64,000 nucleotides of DNA, taken from the NCBI GenBank assembly GCA_023105745.1, contig JALGQZ010000002.1, positions 46,970,497 to 47,034,496 of the forward strand, in the 5' to 3' direction. The stretch comes from Austropuccinia psidii (lineage: Eukaryota; Basidiomycota; Pucciniomycetes; Pucciniales; Sphaerophragmiaceae). A program made the position numbers and the translations under genes. Under the pieces are notes generated by a model. That model searched no databases and had not been told where the DNA came from. It saw nothing but the letters and a program-made list of their open reading frames with translations. Shown piece by piece: positions 48,804-60,300 of the stretch; the first letter of the stretch is position 1; each line of letters starts with the position of its first letter.

Positions 48804-51800
48804 TTGAGCCTGTGAGGTATGTGTGACATACCCATAAGGCCACAAATAACATTATACACAGTTTATTTAGTCTTAAATGGACTTATCAACTGAACTTTAC
48901 ATAAAGGATAAAAAAATAAGTATAACTTTTTTTGGATAAACAAAGCTATAGTTATTAGGTCATTTTTGGATTCTACTCCAAAAATAACCTAGGGTAGAGT
49001 GTTATACCTAAAAATGAATATTTCTTCCATTATAGGAATATTTAAGAATCTGACAGTACAATTCCAATTTGTTTTAACATTTTTTTGAAATTGTTAAATT
49101 TAAGCTTAAATAAACTGTCAGGTGAGTCTATGATAAGAGTATTAAAATGTATTTACAACTCTTAACTATGACTGTGACAAGGTAAATAAGGATTAAAAAA
49201 GATTTATAAGAGTTAAAGATGGTTTAATTTAAGAATAAAAGGGCTTTACTATATGAAATATAGTGGGGGTGAGTGCTGTTGAAAGCCCTGGGTGCAGCTT
49301 TACCTGTTGGGTTACAATAATTAAGATTATAATTATACCTGTTTATTACCCAAGAGTAAAACTGTTTTTGACATTTTATTACGTAGGGTATTCAAGAGCA
49401 GGATGAGTAAACAATTCTGGCTGTGAAAAGCCTCCTTTTTATCCTGAAAATGGGTGGAAAGGGTGCTAGACCTTTCCACGTAGAGGAAGTGAAGATTTTT
49501 CACCTTCCAAGACAGGATTGTGGTTTACAAATGACCTGTATAGCCTGTATTGGGTTTTGAAACCACATCTGGGCAGTTTTCACCAATACAGGGTGAAAAC
49601 TTTCATCTGGGGACCGCATAGCCTGATTCTGACGTGTATGACACGTAGAATGCTGTACAGAAACTGTATGGGACCCCAGTATTGACTTACTTATGAGGTA
49701 TTGAAGTATAAACATGCTTCTTCATCTGTTTGACACCTCATAATCATGGTTATGGGATATTATCCCATGGTAAGGCTGTATTGGCCAAAATGTGGGATTT
49801 TGACCTTAAAATAGCTATAGCTTTGTCAATTCTTTAAATATCATCCCCAAAATTGATTCAGTGGATAGCCCTGTGTGTACTCTACACAAGGGTACCTCAT
49901 TTGGTATTTCTAAAATTCAATATGACAAAGTTATCCCATACACAACATGTTTTGTACATGGGCGTTTTTTAGGCAAAAGCTGTATTGGGCTTGTTTGCCC
50001 CATAACTTCTGTTATAGTTGAGATATGCGGAAATGGATGACACCATCAGATATCCCTGATTGTTCTCTTTCCAAAAAGACCCCACTTTAGGTATCTCATG
50101 CTAAAACTGTGGAAGTTAGATGAGAGGTGAATGTTTTGTTCAACCTTATTTGGCCTGAATTTGACCATAACTCAAGTAATATTGGTGCTAGCTCAGTTTG
50201 GCTGGTACCATTGGATAGCCCTGACTTAAAGCTTTATTTTTAATACCCATTTGATGGGGTTATGTCTCTCCTTCTGTATTTCAGATGAGAGGTGAAAATA
50301 AAGGTTTATGCTCAGCAACAACTTTCATCAGGAATAACTTTTTTATTCTTTGTCCTATGGTGATGGGACTTGCATTTTCAGAAATAGGTGAGCTTCCTCT
50401 TCCTTTTGATACCTTTTTAGCTAATTTGGCTCAGCTCCATGTTTTGGTGGTATCTTGCCTATACCATTGATTTATGGTATTTTGGCTGTCATGCTTGTGC
50501 TCTGGTTTTGAGTCACAGGCTGACATAAACTGAAATTTGAAGTTGCATAAGGTATATGCAAACATACCAAAATTTTAGTTAAAATTGGGTGTTTTGTATA
50601 TTTACTGAATTGGCCAAGGATTTGCCATGCAGAATTTAAATCCTGAATGAGCTCAATTTAAAGGGGTTTAAGGCCATAGTATGGCTTTAAATAAATAAAA
50701 GGGCAAAATCCATGCAAAAGGGTGGAACAAATGAAGAAGACCAAACAGAGCTGGGGTACCCAGCGTTTTGGATCTGCAAGAATTCAATTATGGTTTTCCA
50801 CCCGTATTGGAGGCTTTGAAACCTTAATTAAACTTGAAGATTAGACTTTGATCCAACAATAAAGTCTAAACTGGTTTTATCCCAATTTGGACAGGAATTT
50901 CAAGCTTTGAAAGTGTAAATCCCAATATGCAAGCTTGATATTAAGGTTTTAAGAACTGTAAAAGCTTACTTAATCTTAAAAATCTTAAATAAGCTTTCAA
51001 TTTTAAAGTTAAAAGCACTAAAACCTTATCAAAAGTTAAGTTTTGGTGTGTATTGCTATTTCACGTGGAGAAATAGAAATAACTTCATAAATTCATTCAA
51101 AATCCAATTCTTAATGGATTTTCTTGAACCTCTCACACAGCTTACAAACTAATGTTATCTGTGTATAAGTTGGATTTGAAATATCTTTTATAAACATGTT
51201 TTATTGGTAATTAGCCTGGAAATTTACTCTTTTAATTGTACTCAAATAAATTAAGATTCCTTTAAAAATCAATTAAAAATTGAGTTTAAGAGATTTTTGC
51301 TTGAAACTCTATTTTTAAGTTGTTCATGTGATGAACTATAATTTAAATAAGCTTAATTTATATTAAAGGTTAAAGTAATTAATCCAAAAGAAGATTAGAT
51401 TTACTTGGAGGTAAGAATAACACTGGTAACTTTAAATTGGAATTACAAATAAGTTACCTTAAGTCAAGAACCTTATTTTTAGGTATGATTTTGCAGTTTT
51501 GATCTGAGAACCCCCTCTATATCCATAATAAATTATGAGAGCTGCTCTGTAGAAATAAAATGAGTCTAACAATCACTGTTTGTGTCCATCACTCATCATC
51601 ATTCCAATCATATTAGACATTTAAACTGGTAGAGGTTCATTAAATATAAAATCTTATAATTAAATTAATTCTCAAGTTATTTTATTCTTTATTAATTCTA
51701 AAAATTAAAGAATTTGAATCATACAATTCAGATTATTGTTTTAATCACCAATGATATATTTTATTATATAAAATTATTGTCTTAAATATCTTTTAAACTC

Positions 51801-52393
51801 CACAAATTCCTCTTAAAAACTCTTTAATCATATTTTTCCCATAGAAAGCTGTTTTATCTTTTGAAATATTGATTTTTGGCGTGTTTTTAAGTTATAATCA
51901 TTATTTAATATAAAACTGTTGTTGTTTGACTTGTTGTATTAAATAAATATTATAATTAAGTTTTCTTTAAAGTTCTATTTTTTTTCTGTAGCCTTTTGTT
52001 TTTTTATAGAAGTTTTCCATAAGAATTATCTATAAACAGTGTGTGTGATAATTTCTTTTATGAGTAATATTCTTATATTATTTATAAGTGGATAAATATT
52101 AATATTTTCTATGTGTAATTGTCTCATTGAGAGATTTACACTTCTTATTTTTATAACTGTCAATGACTATAACAATAACAGAATATCTATAATTCATTGT
52201 AATTATTCCTGATTTTTTTATTAATAAATTATTTAATAATAATTAAATCTCTCTTTTTTATATATAATTATTCTCAATAAGTATGTACGTTTGTGGTTAT
52301 GATTCTTAATTTTCTTATATTTTCTACTGATGAAAGTCATAGTACTCTTGATATTTGTCACTATTATCAAGAGTTTCATAGACAAACCTTACA
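48804..52393 (+). repeat. 3' LTR of element B (interrupted)
   Basis: Starts TTGAGCC (decayed TGTGAGCC) and ends AAACCTTACA, followed by gaata, the right duplication of B. It contains a D-type solo LTR at 49116-50525; the rest aligns with 14741-16887. Confidence 0.9.
49116..50525 (-). mobile_element. Solo LTR of D type, inside 3' LTR of B
   Basis: 1410 bp, TGTCAGG to GGCTGACA, flanked by the perfect 5-bp duplication taaac (49111-49115 and 50526-50530). Same orientation as D and the solo at 33505. More diverged from D's LTRs than those are from each other. Confidence 0.94.
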
Positions 52394-52398
52394 GAATA

Positions 52399-52615
52399 CC
52401 ATTCAAAAATTCCACCAGAAGGTTCTTTTTGATTAGGAAAAAACTAAAAAAGAAATTTTTTATAATTAATAGCATTTGAAACTACCTGTAAGATTATTGC
52501 TAAAAAATATTGAACTCTTATACATTTTATTACCTATTTACTCATTTCTGATCTGAATGAGCTTTGAATATTTCAGCCAAGTTGTAAATCTGAAAATAAT
52601 AGTATGAAGTTTTAA
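52399..52615. other. Intergenic right flank of element B
   Basis: AT-rich, no gene seen. It would have joined 14735 before B inserted. Confidence 0.5.
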
Positions 52616-53640
52616 ATGGAACAAGAAACCAATCAAATATTTGACACCACTAGAGAAGACTTTGTCCAAAGACTCATGGTGAAAATTTCCTCAATAATTA
52701 AAAAATTTCAAGATTTTTTCACTGGTAAAACCAAATTCCAAGACTTGAGAAAATCCTCCTCCTTAGACAATAAATACAAAGAGTCCATCAAATCAATTAA
52801 AATCAGAGGAAGACCCTGTTGATCCAAAAATAAAACCAAAAGGGAACCATTTAAATTTGAAGCTATTTAGGAATAACTCAAGGTAAGAGAATAAACACCT
52901 TCAAAACAGGGAAGCAACTCATTATCAAGTGCTCCATGAGATTTCTCTAAGGCTCCTTGAAGGCTGAGGTTCAGATTATACAACCAATCTTATTATATTT
53001 ATCCCCTTACTAGTGACTCAAAATCTTTACCATGAAGCCTGTTCCAAAAGATCCAACCAAATCCAATGAAGATGGACCAAAAAAATCTAAAATAGCAACC
53101 AAATCCATTTCTAAGTTCAAAAAAACAACTGAAAGAATTATGGAAGGATACAACAAATTGGATTTTTATTCTAAAAATTTCCAGAGAAATTATCATACCA
53201 GTGTCAATTTCTCCAAACTTTTCTTAGCATTTATTTTTTTTATTCAATATTAATATTCTCTGAGCTTATAGATTTTGGAAAGTCTCCTTGATTCAAAAAA
53301 TGAGAAAGATTTTTTTCTGAAATACATCTTCAAAATTCTCAATGTCCAAGGTGATTGTAATTGGGGCTTGAGAATTGTAGCCCATTTTATTTGTTACAGC
53401 TCTGAAGACAAATGGAAAGAGGTTAGAGGAGACCTGATGGAAGAAATTAAATCTAATGAAAACCTTTATCATTCCAGTCAAACTCAGGCCCATCAATTGA
53501 GAAATATCTGGAAAGACATTGGATCAGATTCTTATGGGAATTGCATGAGCATGAGAAATCCAATAGCAAATAGATATCAGTTTTTTTTCTTTTGCCCAAT
53601 TTGGTCTACTTTTTACCTACTTCTTTCCTGAAAACAATTA
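52616..53640 (+). pseudogene. Relic of MULE-like transposase C-terminus with OTU domain
   Basis: Three broken pieces in order. First, 52616-52860: a Lys/Ser-rich stretch ending KIRGRPC, a stop, then SKNKTKREPFKFE, which resembles the basic GRP-type tail before the OTU domain in Mutator-like proteins. Second, 53032-53253: Lys/Ser-rich, with a decaying lead into the domain. Third, 53275-53631: an OTU-like cysteine protease fold, ILNVQGDCNWGLRIVAHF, then VRGDLMEEI, then a MSMRNPIANRY segment. The family motif GDGNC reads GDCNW (53350-53364), so the catalytic cysteine is a tryptophan. Stops separate the pieces. Not functional; assignment rests on motif resemblance. Confidence 0.6.
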
Positions 53641-54663
53641 TTATCAAATACCTTTCCAGTTCCTTCAATAACTTCCAATTAGAAACCTCATTCTGCGCCT
53701 GAGAATTTGGTATGTGCTTACAAATACAAGGAAAATAGGCTTCTTTATTGTTCTGAGCTTTTTCCATGCTCAGAAAAAGGTCCCACTTTCTTGGAAATTG
53801 ACTCTGACTAACTATTTTCTTTTTTTTTCTTTTCATTACCCTAGCTAAACCAGTTTCAAGAATCCTTACTGTAGCTTAATTTTTGTAATTTTGGGAGAAA
53901 CCTTATTAATGAAAGTAATTAAGTATTATTTAACAACTTAATTTTCTGCCTTGAAACCCATCCCAATTGCACAAAGCTCTCAAAACATTGAGGGAGCTTC
54001 ACTACCAATTAAGCTCTCTCAATTTTTCAATATACCTTAATATTGTGTGACACTTTACTGAACTACCAATACTTACCTTTTTTTTGGTATAATTTCTATC
54101 ATTTCATCTCTTATAGATCAAACTTTTGACTTGAAAACCCTGATTTTCATTAAAAAGATGGGTTTTGGCTTGTTTTGGCCTTGAAAACTCCACTCAGGTT
54201 TACTATAAGGCCAATTACAATTGTAATTAAGAGAATTACAACTACTCTAAGATTCTTTTCTCATATTGATACCCTTTTGGAAAAATCAAAATCTCCAAGT
54301 GGATTAATTTTTCATAACTTTTTTTCTCAAAAAATTTAAATTGGCTAATTTAGTCAATTTATTTTGAAGAAATTTCATGACTTGAGGCTATGATTGTTTT
54401 TTCAAAGAATGGGTCTTTCTTATTTGAATTTACCAAATCTTATGTGAATTTTACCCTTTTATGTAAATTAATATAAGTATACCAATACCCCCAAAAAAAT
54501 TCTCTTTTTTCCATTAAATTCTCTTTTTTTCAAAATAAAACTGCAAAGAATTCATATATTTATATATTTATTTTTAAGAAAAATTTTTCAACAAATAAAA
54601 AAACATAATCTTTTCCTTTACATTGTAAAATTAGTTTGCTCTAATAGTAGTCAAAATATATAA
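53641..54663. other. Intergenic, no gene seen
   Basis: AT-rich. The first 200 bp may hold further decayed MULE/OTU sequence, but I cannot support it. The minus-strand frame at 53606-53836 is not recognisable. Confidence 0.45.
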
Positions 54664-54732
54664 AGGCCCAGCTTATGTTCAGGTCTTGAAGGGAATTTTG
54701 AAATTATTTTGAATTTAATTTCAAACAAAAAT
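54664..54732 (+). repeat. Left terminal inverted repeat of Harbinger element
   Basis: Pairs with 59781-59849. The shared core includes AATTTTGAAATTATTTTGAA and the following AATTTAATTTCAAACAAAA. Confidence 0.85.
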
Positions 54733-54913
54733 ATGATCATTTTTAATCAAAAATAGAGTTAAAAAAGTTCAAAAAAAATTCAAAATCATTTGATGTTTAT
54801 GATCTCCTGAGAAAAATTAATGTTCAGTTGTTTTCTACTAAAAATGAAAAAAAATTATTGAATTTCACAATTTTTAATTTTACAATGAGTTCAATTTTTG
54901 AAATATTAACCAT

Positions 54914-55880
54914 GGAAAATCAACATCTGATTTATATAATAGCAAGCTTAGCATTGGCCTTGTGTTTTCATTTAACATGGTATGAAGAAAGTGGACACCA
55001 ACATCATCAATCTATAAGACATTGATGGTGTTTCAATCCATGGTATGAGGTTGATTTATACAATGAAAACCACTTCATTGGCCTTTTTTGGATGGGATGA
55101 CTATAATTTTTTTCTTAATTTGTGCTTTATTAAGTCATATCCCAAACTCATTTCAACATGATTTTCAAGTGTTAACTATTGAAGAAAAGGTATGAATTAT
55201 GTTATATAGGATGGTTAATGGGAGATCCTATGAGGCAGTAGGAAATTTGTTCAATGTGGGAAAAAAATCATATCAAGCATCACAAGAAGTAGCTCAAGCA
55301 ATATTAGTTGCACTGAATGACTCAACCATCACACAAGGAAATAATTTAATTATTTCAAAAAACAAGATGAAAGTGACAATTGTTTAAATATCTACTTTTC
55401 CTTCTGCAGAAGATGTAGAAAGATTGGAAGAAATCAAGGAGACATTCTAAAAAAGGCAAGGAATTAACAATATTATTGGTGCAATTGACGGCACTCACAT
55501 CCCAATAGTCCCACCCTCAAATGATCAATGGAATGAATATGTAAATTTCAAGGGATGGCATTCCATTTTGTTTCAACTCATAACGGATGGACATGTGAGC
55601 CTTTTCAATTTTATTGATAGTAACTACATTTCATCAAAGTGAAATAACTATCTCACAAAGGAACTTAGGTTTATGGTGGACTCCCTGGCTCAGTTCATGA
55701 TCGTTGTGTATTTAGGAAGTCTAAAATTGGGCAAAATCCCATCAATGGAGTGGCAAGATTATCACCAGATTGCTGACTCATTGGCGATTCAGGATATTCT
55801 TCAAGGCTCCCAGTTCTAATCCCAATGAGGAATGATCAAAATGAAGAAGAGGTGCAATTTAATAATATTCATTCTTAAAG
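54914..55880 (+). pseudogene. PIF/Harbinger transposase, degraded
   Basis: Reading in several phases. An N-terminal part with FNPWYEVDLYNENH near 55032 is typical of the family's start. A helix-turn-helix-like segment follows (LTIEEKV, stop, MLYRMVNGRSYEAVGNLFNV, 55170-55260). Then comes the DDE_4 core: GAIDGTHIPIVPPS with the first catalytic aspartate at 55487-55489, GWHSILFQLITDGH, and GLPGSVHDRCVFRKSKIG with the second aspartate at 55699-55701, then GDSGYSSRLPVLIPM near 55785. The sequence degenerates after FNNIHS, before the third acidic residue. Stops at about 55018, 55195, 55385, 55449, 55776 and 55875 kill the frame. It would cut and paste the element. Confidence 0.8.
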
Positions 55881-56499
55881 AAGGTAAGAGATTTATAAAA
55901 TACAATAAAAATAAACAAGAACTAAAATATATACATTTTAGAACTTCAGTTCAGCAGGCTTTTGGGTGATTGAAGAATAGGTTCTGTTGTCTTCTATTCC
56001 CACAAGCAATAGTTCCTTTACATACAGGTAAAGTGACCATCGCATGCATGATATTTTAAAATCTGTTGAATAGGAATCATGTTATTTTTTGAAATCAATG
56101 GAAGTGCTGCACAGTAAAAGAAGAGAAATTAGGATAGGTTTTTAAAATTACTCACTCACCTATTTAAGAATTTTTATTGTGTAAATGGATGCTCATTTAC
56201 AGGAAGAAATGCATTTAGTGGTTTTTTTTGAAAAATTGCAATTTGTAAATACATTTTAGAATAACAAGTTAACTCTTAGCAAAAAATAATTCAATTGATT
56301 GTGCTTACATTCAAATCATTGAGCCATTTAAGGTCATAAAGAAAGTAAACAAGCTTCCAATTGATTCAACTTGTGTAAGTCACATGCTTGCAAATGTTCA
56401 ATTTGCATATCTTGGATGTGAAGCTTTTCAATTTAAATTTATATCTCATTATTTTGTGCTTCATCTTGTGCCTTCAATCTTTGATTTCTTTTAGTAATT
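55881..56499. other. Interior of Harbinger element, no gene seen
   Basis: AT-rich with no supported frame. Confidence 0.45.
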
Positions 56500-57400
56500 G
56501 ATTCTTTTTGTGCTTCAGCCTTTCTATGCAATGCATGCAAAGATTGTAAGAATCATTGTCATATAGTAGGGCTTCACCTTCCTGGTTTCCTAATGAGTGT
56601 GAAGAGTCAGATTTCATCATTTTATGCTGTTAATTCCAAAATTTGTAATTAAATGGAAGATGTTCAAATTCATGTCTGTACTGCAGACTGAAATTTAATA
56701 TTTATAAATAAACTCAGTTCAAGCAGTGAATGTGACCAAGGGTGCCAAAAAGAATAGTGAGGATTGAGGAGCAAAGGTCTCAAACACTGTTTGGGTGATC
56801 ATGTATCCTTTTTGAAGTATTGATTAGGCACATCCAAAGGTACTCCTGTCATTTTTGACAGCATGGCCATCATATATATATTCATCTTGTAATTTCTCCT
56901 TTGCTCCTCTTCCCAAATTTATTTTTTGAATAGACATTGTTCTTCTTTCCTCTCATTGTCTTGAGACCTTTGCATTTGATCTCTTTCTTTGGCACAATCT
57001 TGGCTCTGCTGGAGCATGAGCATTAAGGGTAACAGAATTTTTTTCATGTTTGTATTCATGTTATTCATGAAATTTCAATCTCTGAATGTGGTTCTTATGC
57101 TCATGCTGAAGAATTGTTCTACTGAGTGGTGTTGCAAAATTGGTACTGATCTGAGGACCTTCTTGGTTGGTAATTGTTTCATGCATCTTCATTAAGGTTG
57201 TCTGTTGGGTATCTCCATAATTAATCTCCACAGTCACTGGAAAAACACCAATTTTGTTGCCAATATCTTCTGTTTGACTTCAATCATCATCATTACTTTT
57301 TATTGTTTGTGGAAAATCCCTGTATTCCATTCCAACCTCATTGGCCCCACAATAGTTCATTTTTATTTCCTTCAGTAGCTCATACACCTGTAATATTATC
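56500..57400 (-). pseudogene. Possible second-ORF relic of Harbinger element (minus strand)
   Basis: On the minus strand one frame reads NYCGANEVGMEYRDFPQ and later EINYGDTQQTT, another gives Gln/Glu/Arg-rich sequence (QSQDCAKERDQMQRSQDNE) and YMMAMLSKMTGVPLDVPN. This composition fits the C-terminal part of the Myb/SANT-like partner protein of Harbinger elements, but I see no intact SANT motif. Low confidence. Confidence 0.3.
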
Positions 57401-59050
57401 TATGTTAGTAATATTTCTCCATTATTAGCAGATATGACTTACCTCCACAGTCATATGATTATGTTGCAGGGGCTCTTGGGGAACGCAAGAGTGGCCTGGC
57501 ACTCAGTAATCAGGTAGCTCACTTGGAAGACTCCAAATATTGAATAAGATAAAATAAACAAATAATAAATTTCTTTAAGAAATATGCAAGTACAAGATGA
57601 GATGCAATAAGAGAAAGGGACGCAAAATGGCCAAAGAGCCAACCAAGTAGGTCCTTAATCACTGTTTCAACCTGCCAGAATTAGCAATGGAATTTGTAAA
57701 GGATATTACCACTAATATACACTTACAGGCAAAGAAGAAAAGGAGAAGTTCTAAATGACTGACTTGATAATATCAGTATTCACTTAACCAAAATTAAAAG
57801 ATAATAAATATGAAATAAAGTAAAAATATATTAATTAACTAGGAGAGAAACCCCCCAGGGTCAAGGGAGGCTGGTATATGTGAAAGGTTGTGAGCTTGAC
57901 TCCTTCAGGCTGACAGCTGATCTGTATTGAATCCTGGAAGGTGTATTGATTGTCTGATGCAATTTATACCTTGCCAAAATGAGAATTGAACTAGGTTGAA
58001 TGATCTTCCCATGGTGTATGATCAAAAATACAGGTCTTGATGAATCCAGACTGAAATGAATGAATGTGGTGGCCAAGGTGGATTGATGGAGCATTGACAC
58101 TCGTAAAATTGTTTTTGAACTGCTTCTTGAGTATCCCTTGTGAATGAACTTCCAGTATTCCTTTGGAGGAATACTGTGAAGGAGAATACCCAATCACTTC
58201 TTGATGGTTTCATTGGTATTTTAGAGTAACACTTGTCCTTGAGCCTTGATGAATCCTCTGGATGACATGATGCCTTGATGACTTATGGAATGTTGGAATA
58301 ACCATCTGATATGTGCACCATTGGATTTCTGGTGAAAAAAGATGCACAATGGTGTATAACACAATTTATGGCACTTTTGATTATTGAAGGATGAAAGTGG
58401 CCAAAGGTCTTTGAAAGGATGCCAGGAGGATCATACATGAAAGTTGGGTTTTGGGTGGCTTCAGAGGTTTTAAAGTGTTCTGGGGTGTTTTTGTCCTTTT
58501 TGGGTCTTTGGCCAAATACAGCTTATACAGTCTTAAAACTGTATTTGCGCAAAGTGCGCAAAAAATGCACATATCTTGCATTTAAGCCCAAAATGGCCTG
58601 ATATGGCCATTTGAGCATATTTGCCATAATACAATAGGAAAATGGCATAAATGGGCTATATGCTCAAATTGCACAAATCTGTATTTAAAGCTTAAAAATA
58701 CAAATACAGGCTTCTGGGCTGTATTTTCCTTGTTGACTGGAAAATACCAAAAGGTTCCCAAAAGCAGAATAATGGCCAGGAAGGGCCTGATGATAATAAA
58801 GGGGCCAAGTTGGCCCCAGATGGTCAAATGGCCATAAAAGGCCAAGAAAGATAAAATGGCCAATTTGGCCAAGTATGATGGATGTGGAATTGATATGCCA
58901 TATGAAATTCCAAGAGGGTGATTGCCATGGTTGTGACAGATGATGCTTGAGTTGCATGTATAGCCCACCACTGCCAGTTAACTCACAAGAGTCCTTAATA
59001 TTCTACAATTTGTACCACATCAACACCAGATTTTCTGTCATAAGTTAAAA
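57401..59050. other. Interior of Harbinger element, repeat-like block
   Basis: No supported gene. At 58560-58960 there is a dense series of ATGGCC, GGCCAT, GGCCAA and TTGGCC motifs, giving many short inverted repeats. The stretch from about 57840 to 58985 is less AT-rich than the rest and may be a separate insertion, but I could not find its ends. Confidence 0.4.
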
Positions 59051-59333
59051 TGCTTACCTTTTATATAGTAATTAACACCTTATAATGCCTCTCTAGTGTT
59101 TCAAAAGCAGATTTCTCACAAGTGAGAAATTTGTCTTATGATTTTCATGAGTCTTGAAAAATCTTTCCCATGGAATAAAACTGGCCATAGTCCCATCCAT
59201 GTTGATGAAATCCATCTGCAATTCCATCATCATCTCCAATAACTGCCAAGTACTTTCATTGTTCCAAAAAAAACTGTGTTTTGTGATTGCATTCTTGTTT
59301 TTCTTCAGCTAGATATCTTTCTATTTGTTTGAG

Positions 59334-59603
59334 TCACTGTGCTTCAGAATTCACTTGATCATTTTCTCTTTGTTGCCTTTTAAGTACCCATTCATGCTCC
59401 AATTGCTGTCGATGCAATTGGGCTTCTTCTGATGTTCTTCTTTGGCATTTTTGAGTTGAGCCTTGACTGGGAGAATCCTCAAAGAAAGGTGGAATTGAAT
59501 TCACACCATTCAGCAATGCATTTGTCCCTTGGATTCCAATATTGCAGCTTGTTTGACATGATGTATTGCCTTCTTCTTCTGCCTGATTTGCCATTGGAAA
59601 CAT
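59334..59603 (-). pseudogene. Possible N-terminal or linker part of Harbinger second ORF
   Basis: An 89-residue minus-strand frame, MFPMANQAEEEGN to VNSEAQ, continuing after a stop with LKQIERYLAEEKQECNH. The Gln/Glu/Arg-rich end (HRQQLEHEWVLKRQQREND) looks like a coiled coil. Inside the element and convergent to the transposase, it is a candidate for the second protein, but no domain is recognisable. Confidence 0.35.
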
Positions 59604-59780
59604 TCATATGCAGACAATTGGGAATCAGGTGTTACATTGGCCATGATTCCACATATTTTAAGTTTTTTTTTAAAAAAAAAATGAAATTGGAAATAAGAAA
59701 AACAATTACTCAAACATCTGGCATTAGTTTTGAAATTAATTTGAGTTGAATTCCAAATAAAACTGAATTTAAAACAAATT

Positions 59781-59849
59781 GATTTTGTTTGAAATTAAAT
59801 TCAAAATAATTTCAAAATTTTCTTCAAAACCCGAGCATAAACCAGGCCT
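59781..59849 (-). repeat. Right terminal inverted repeat of Harbinger element
   Basis: Reverse complement of the left end. It ends CCAGGCCT, followed by AAGTTATC. Confidence 0.85.
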
Positions 59850-60300
59850 AAGTTATCATCGCAACACATTTTCAATATATTTGATACTAGAGTTGATTTT
59901 ACTCACTCCAATATGATGATAATTCTAGATTAATGGCGCAGCAAATGTCAAACCATTGTTCTTCAAGTGACTTAGCAATACAATTATTCAAGCCGCTTTG
60001 GCCATAGTGCTGCACTTCTTTCGGGAGATCTTACTTTGTTTTTTTGTGAATCTTCCACTATTGCAACGCTTTGTGACTATGTTTTGAGGTTGAGTTTTTC
60101 GTTTATTTGAAAAAAATGTGTAAACTAACCAAGCATAAGAAATAGTTCACTAAGCATTTGTATTAACTTTAAAAGTGTATATATATAAATTTGTTTGAGG
60201 CTCAAAGAACCCATGATCTACATAATGTTTATTTTTTTTTGCTGCTAAAAAGAAGTCACATTGGGAAAATGTGTATTATTATTTAGTTTAGATTAAAAAA
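59850..60300. other. Downstream flank of the SEH1-like gene
   Basis: Between the Harbinger end and the stop codon of the minus-strand gene. It presumably contains the 3'UTR and polyadenylation region; no other gene seen. Confidence 0.5.

Larger units (their letters stand above)
14741..52393 (+). mobile_element. Ty3/gypsy chromovirus B, outermost element of the nest
   Basis: LTRs at 14741-16887 and 48804-52393 bound the element, and gaata occurs on both sides (14736-14740 and 52394-52398), a perfect 5-bp target duplication. Its own sequence is interrupted twice: by element C at 20649-46018 inside RT, and by a solo D-type LTR at 49116-50525 inside its 3' LTR. Gag-pol is heavily decayed. It must be older than everything inside it. 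Confidence 0.93.
54664..59849. mobile_element. PIF/Harbinger DNA transposon, decayed
   Basis: The left end (AGGCCCAGCTTATGTTCAGG, continuing to TTTCAAACAAAAAT) and the right end are inverted repeats of about 68 bp; the inner 40 bp match almost perfectly and the outer 28 bp carry several changes. TAA lies just outside the left end (54661-54663), and TAA follows GGCC at the right end (59849-59851), consistent with the family's 3-bp TWA target preference, offset by one base. Inside are a DDE transposase relic on the plus strand and coding relics on the minus strand. Confidence 0.8.

Noticed and set aside
54828..55025. Small membrane protein
   Set aside because: The hydrophobic stretch lies directly ahead of the Harbinger transposase N-terminal motif and in frame with it, so it is part of that relic.
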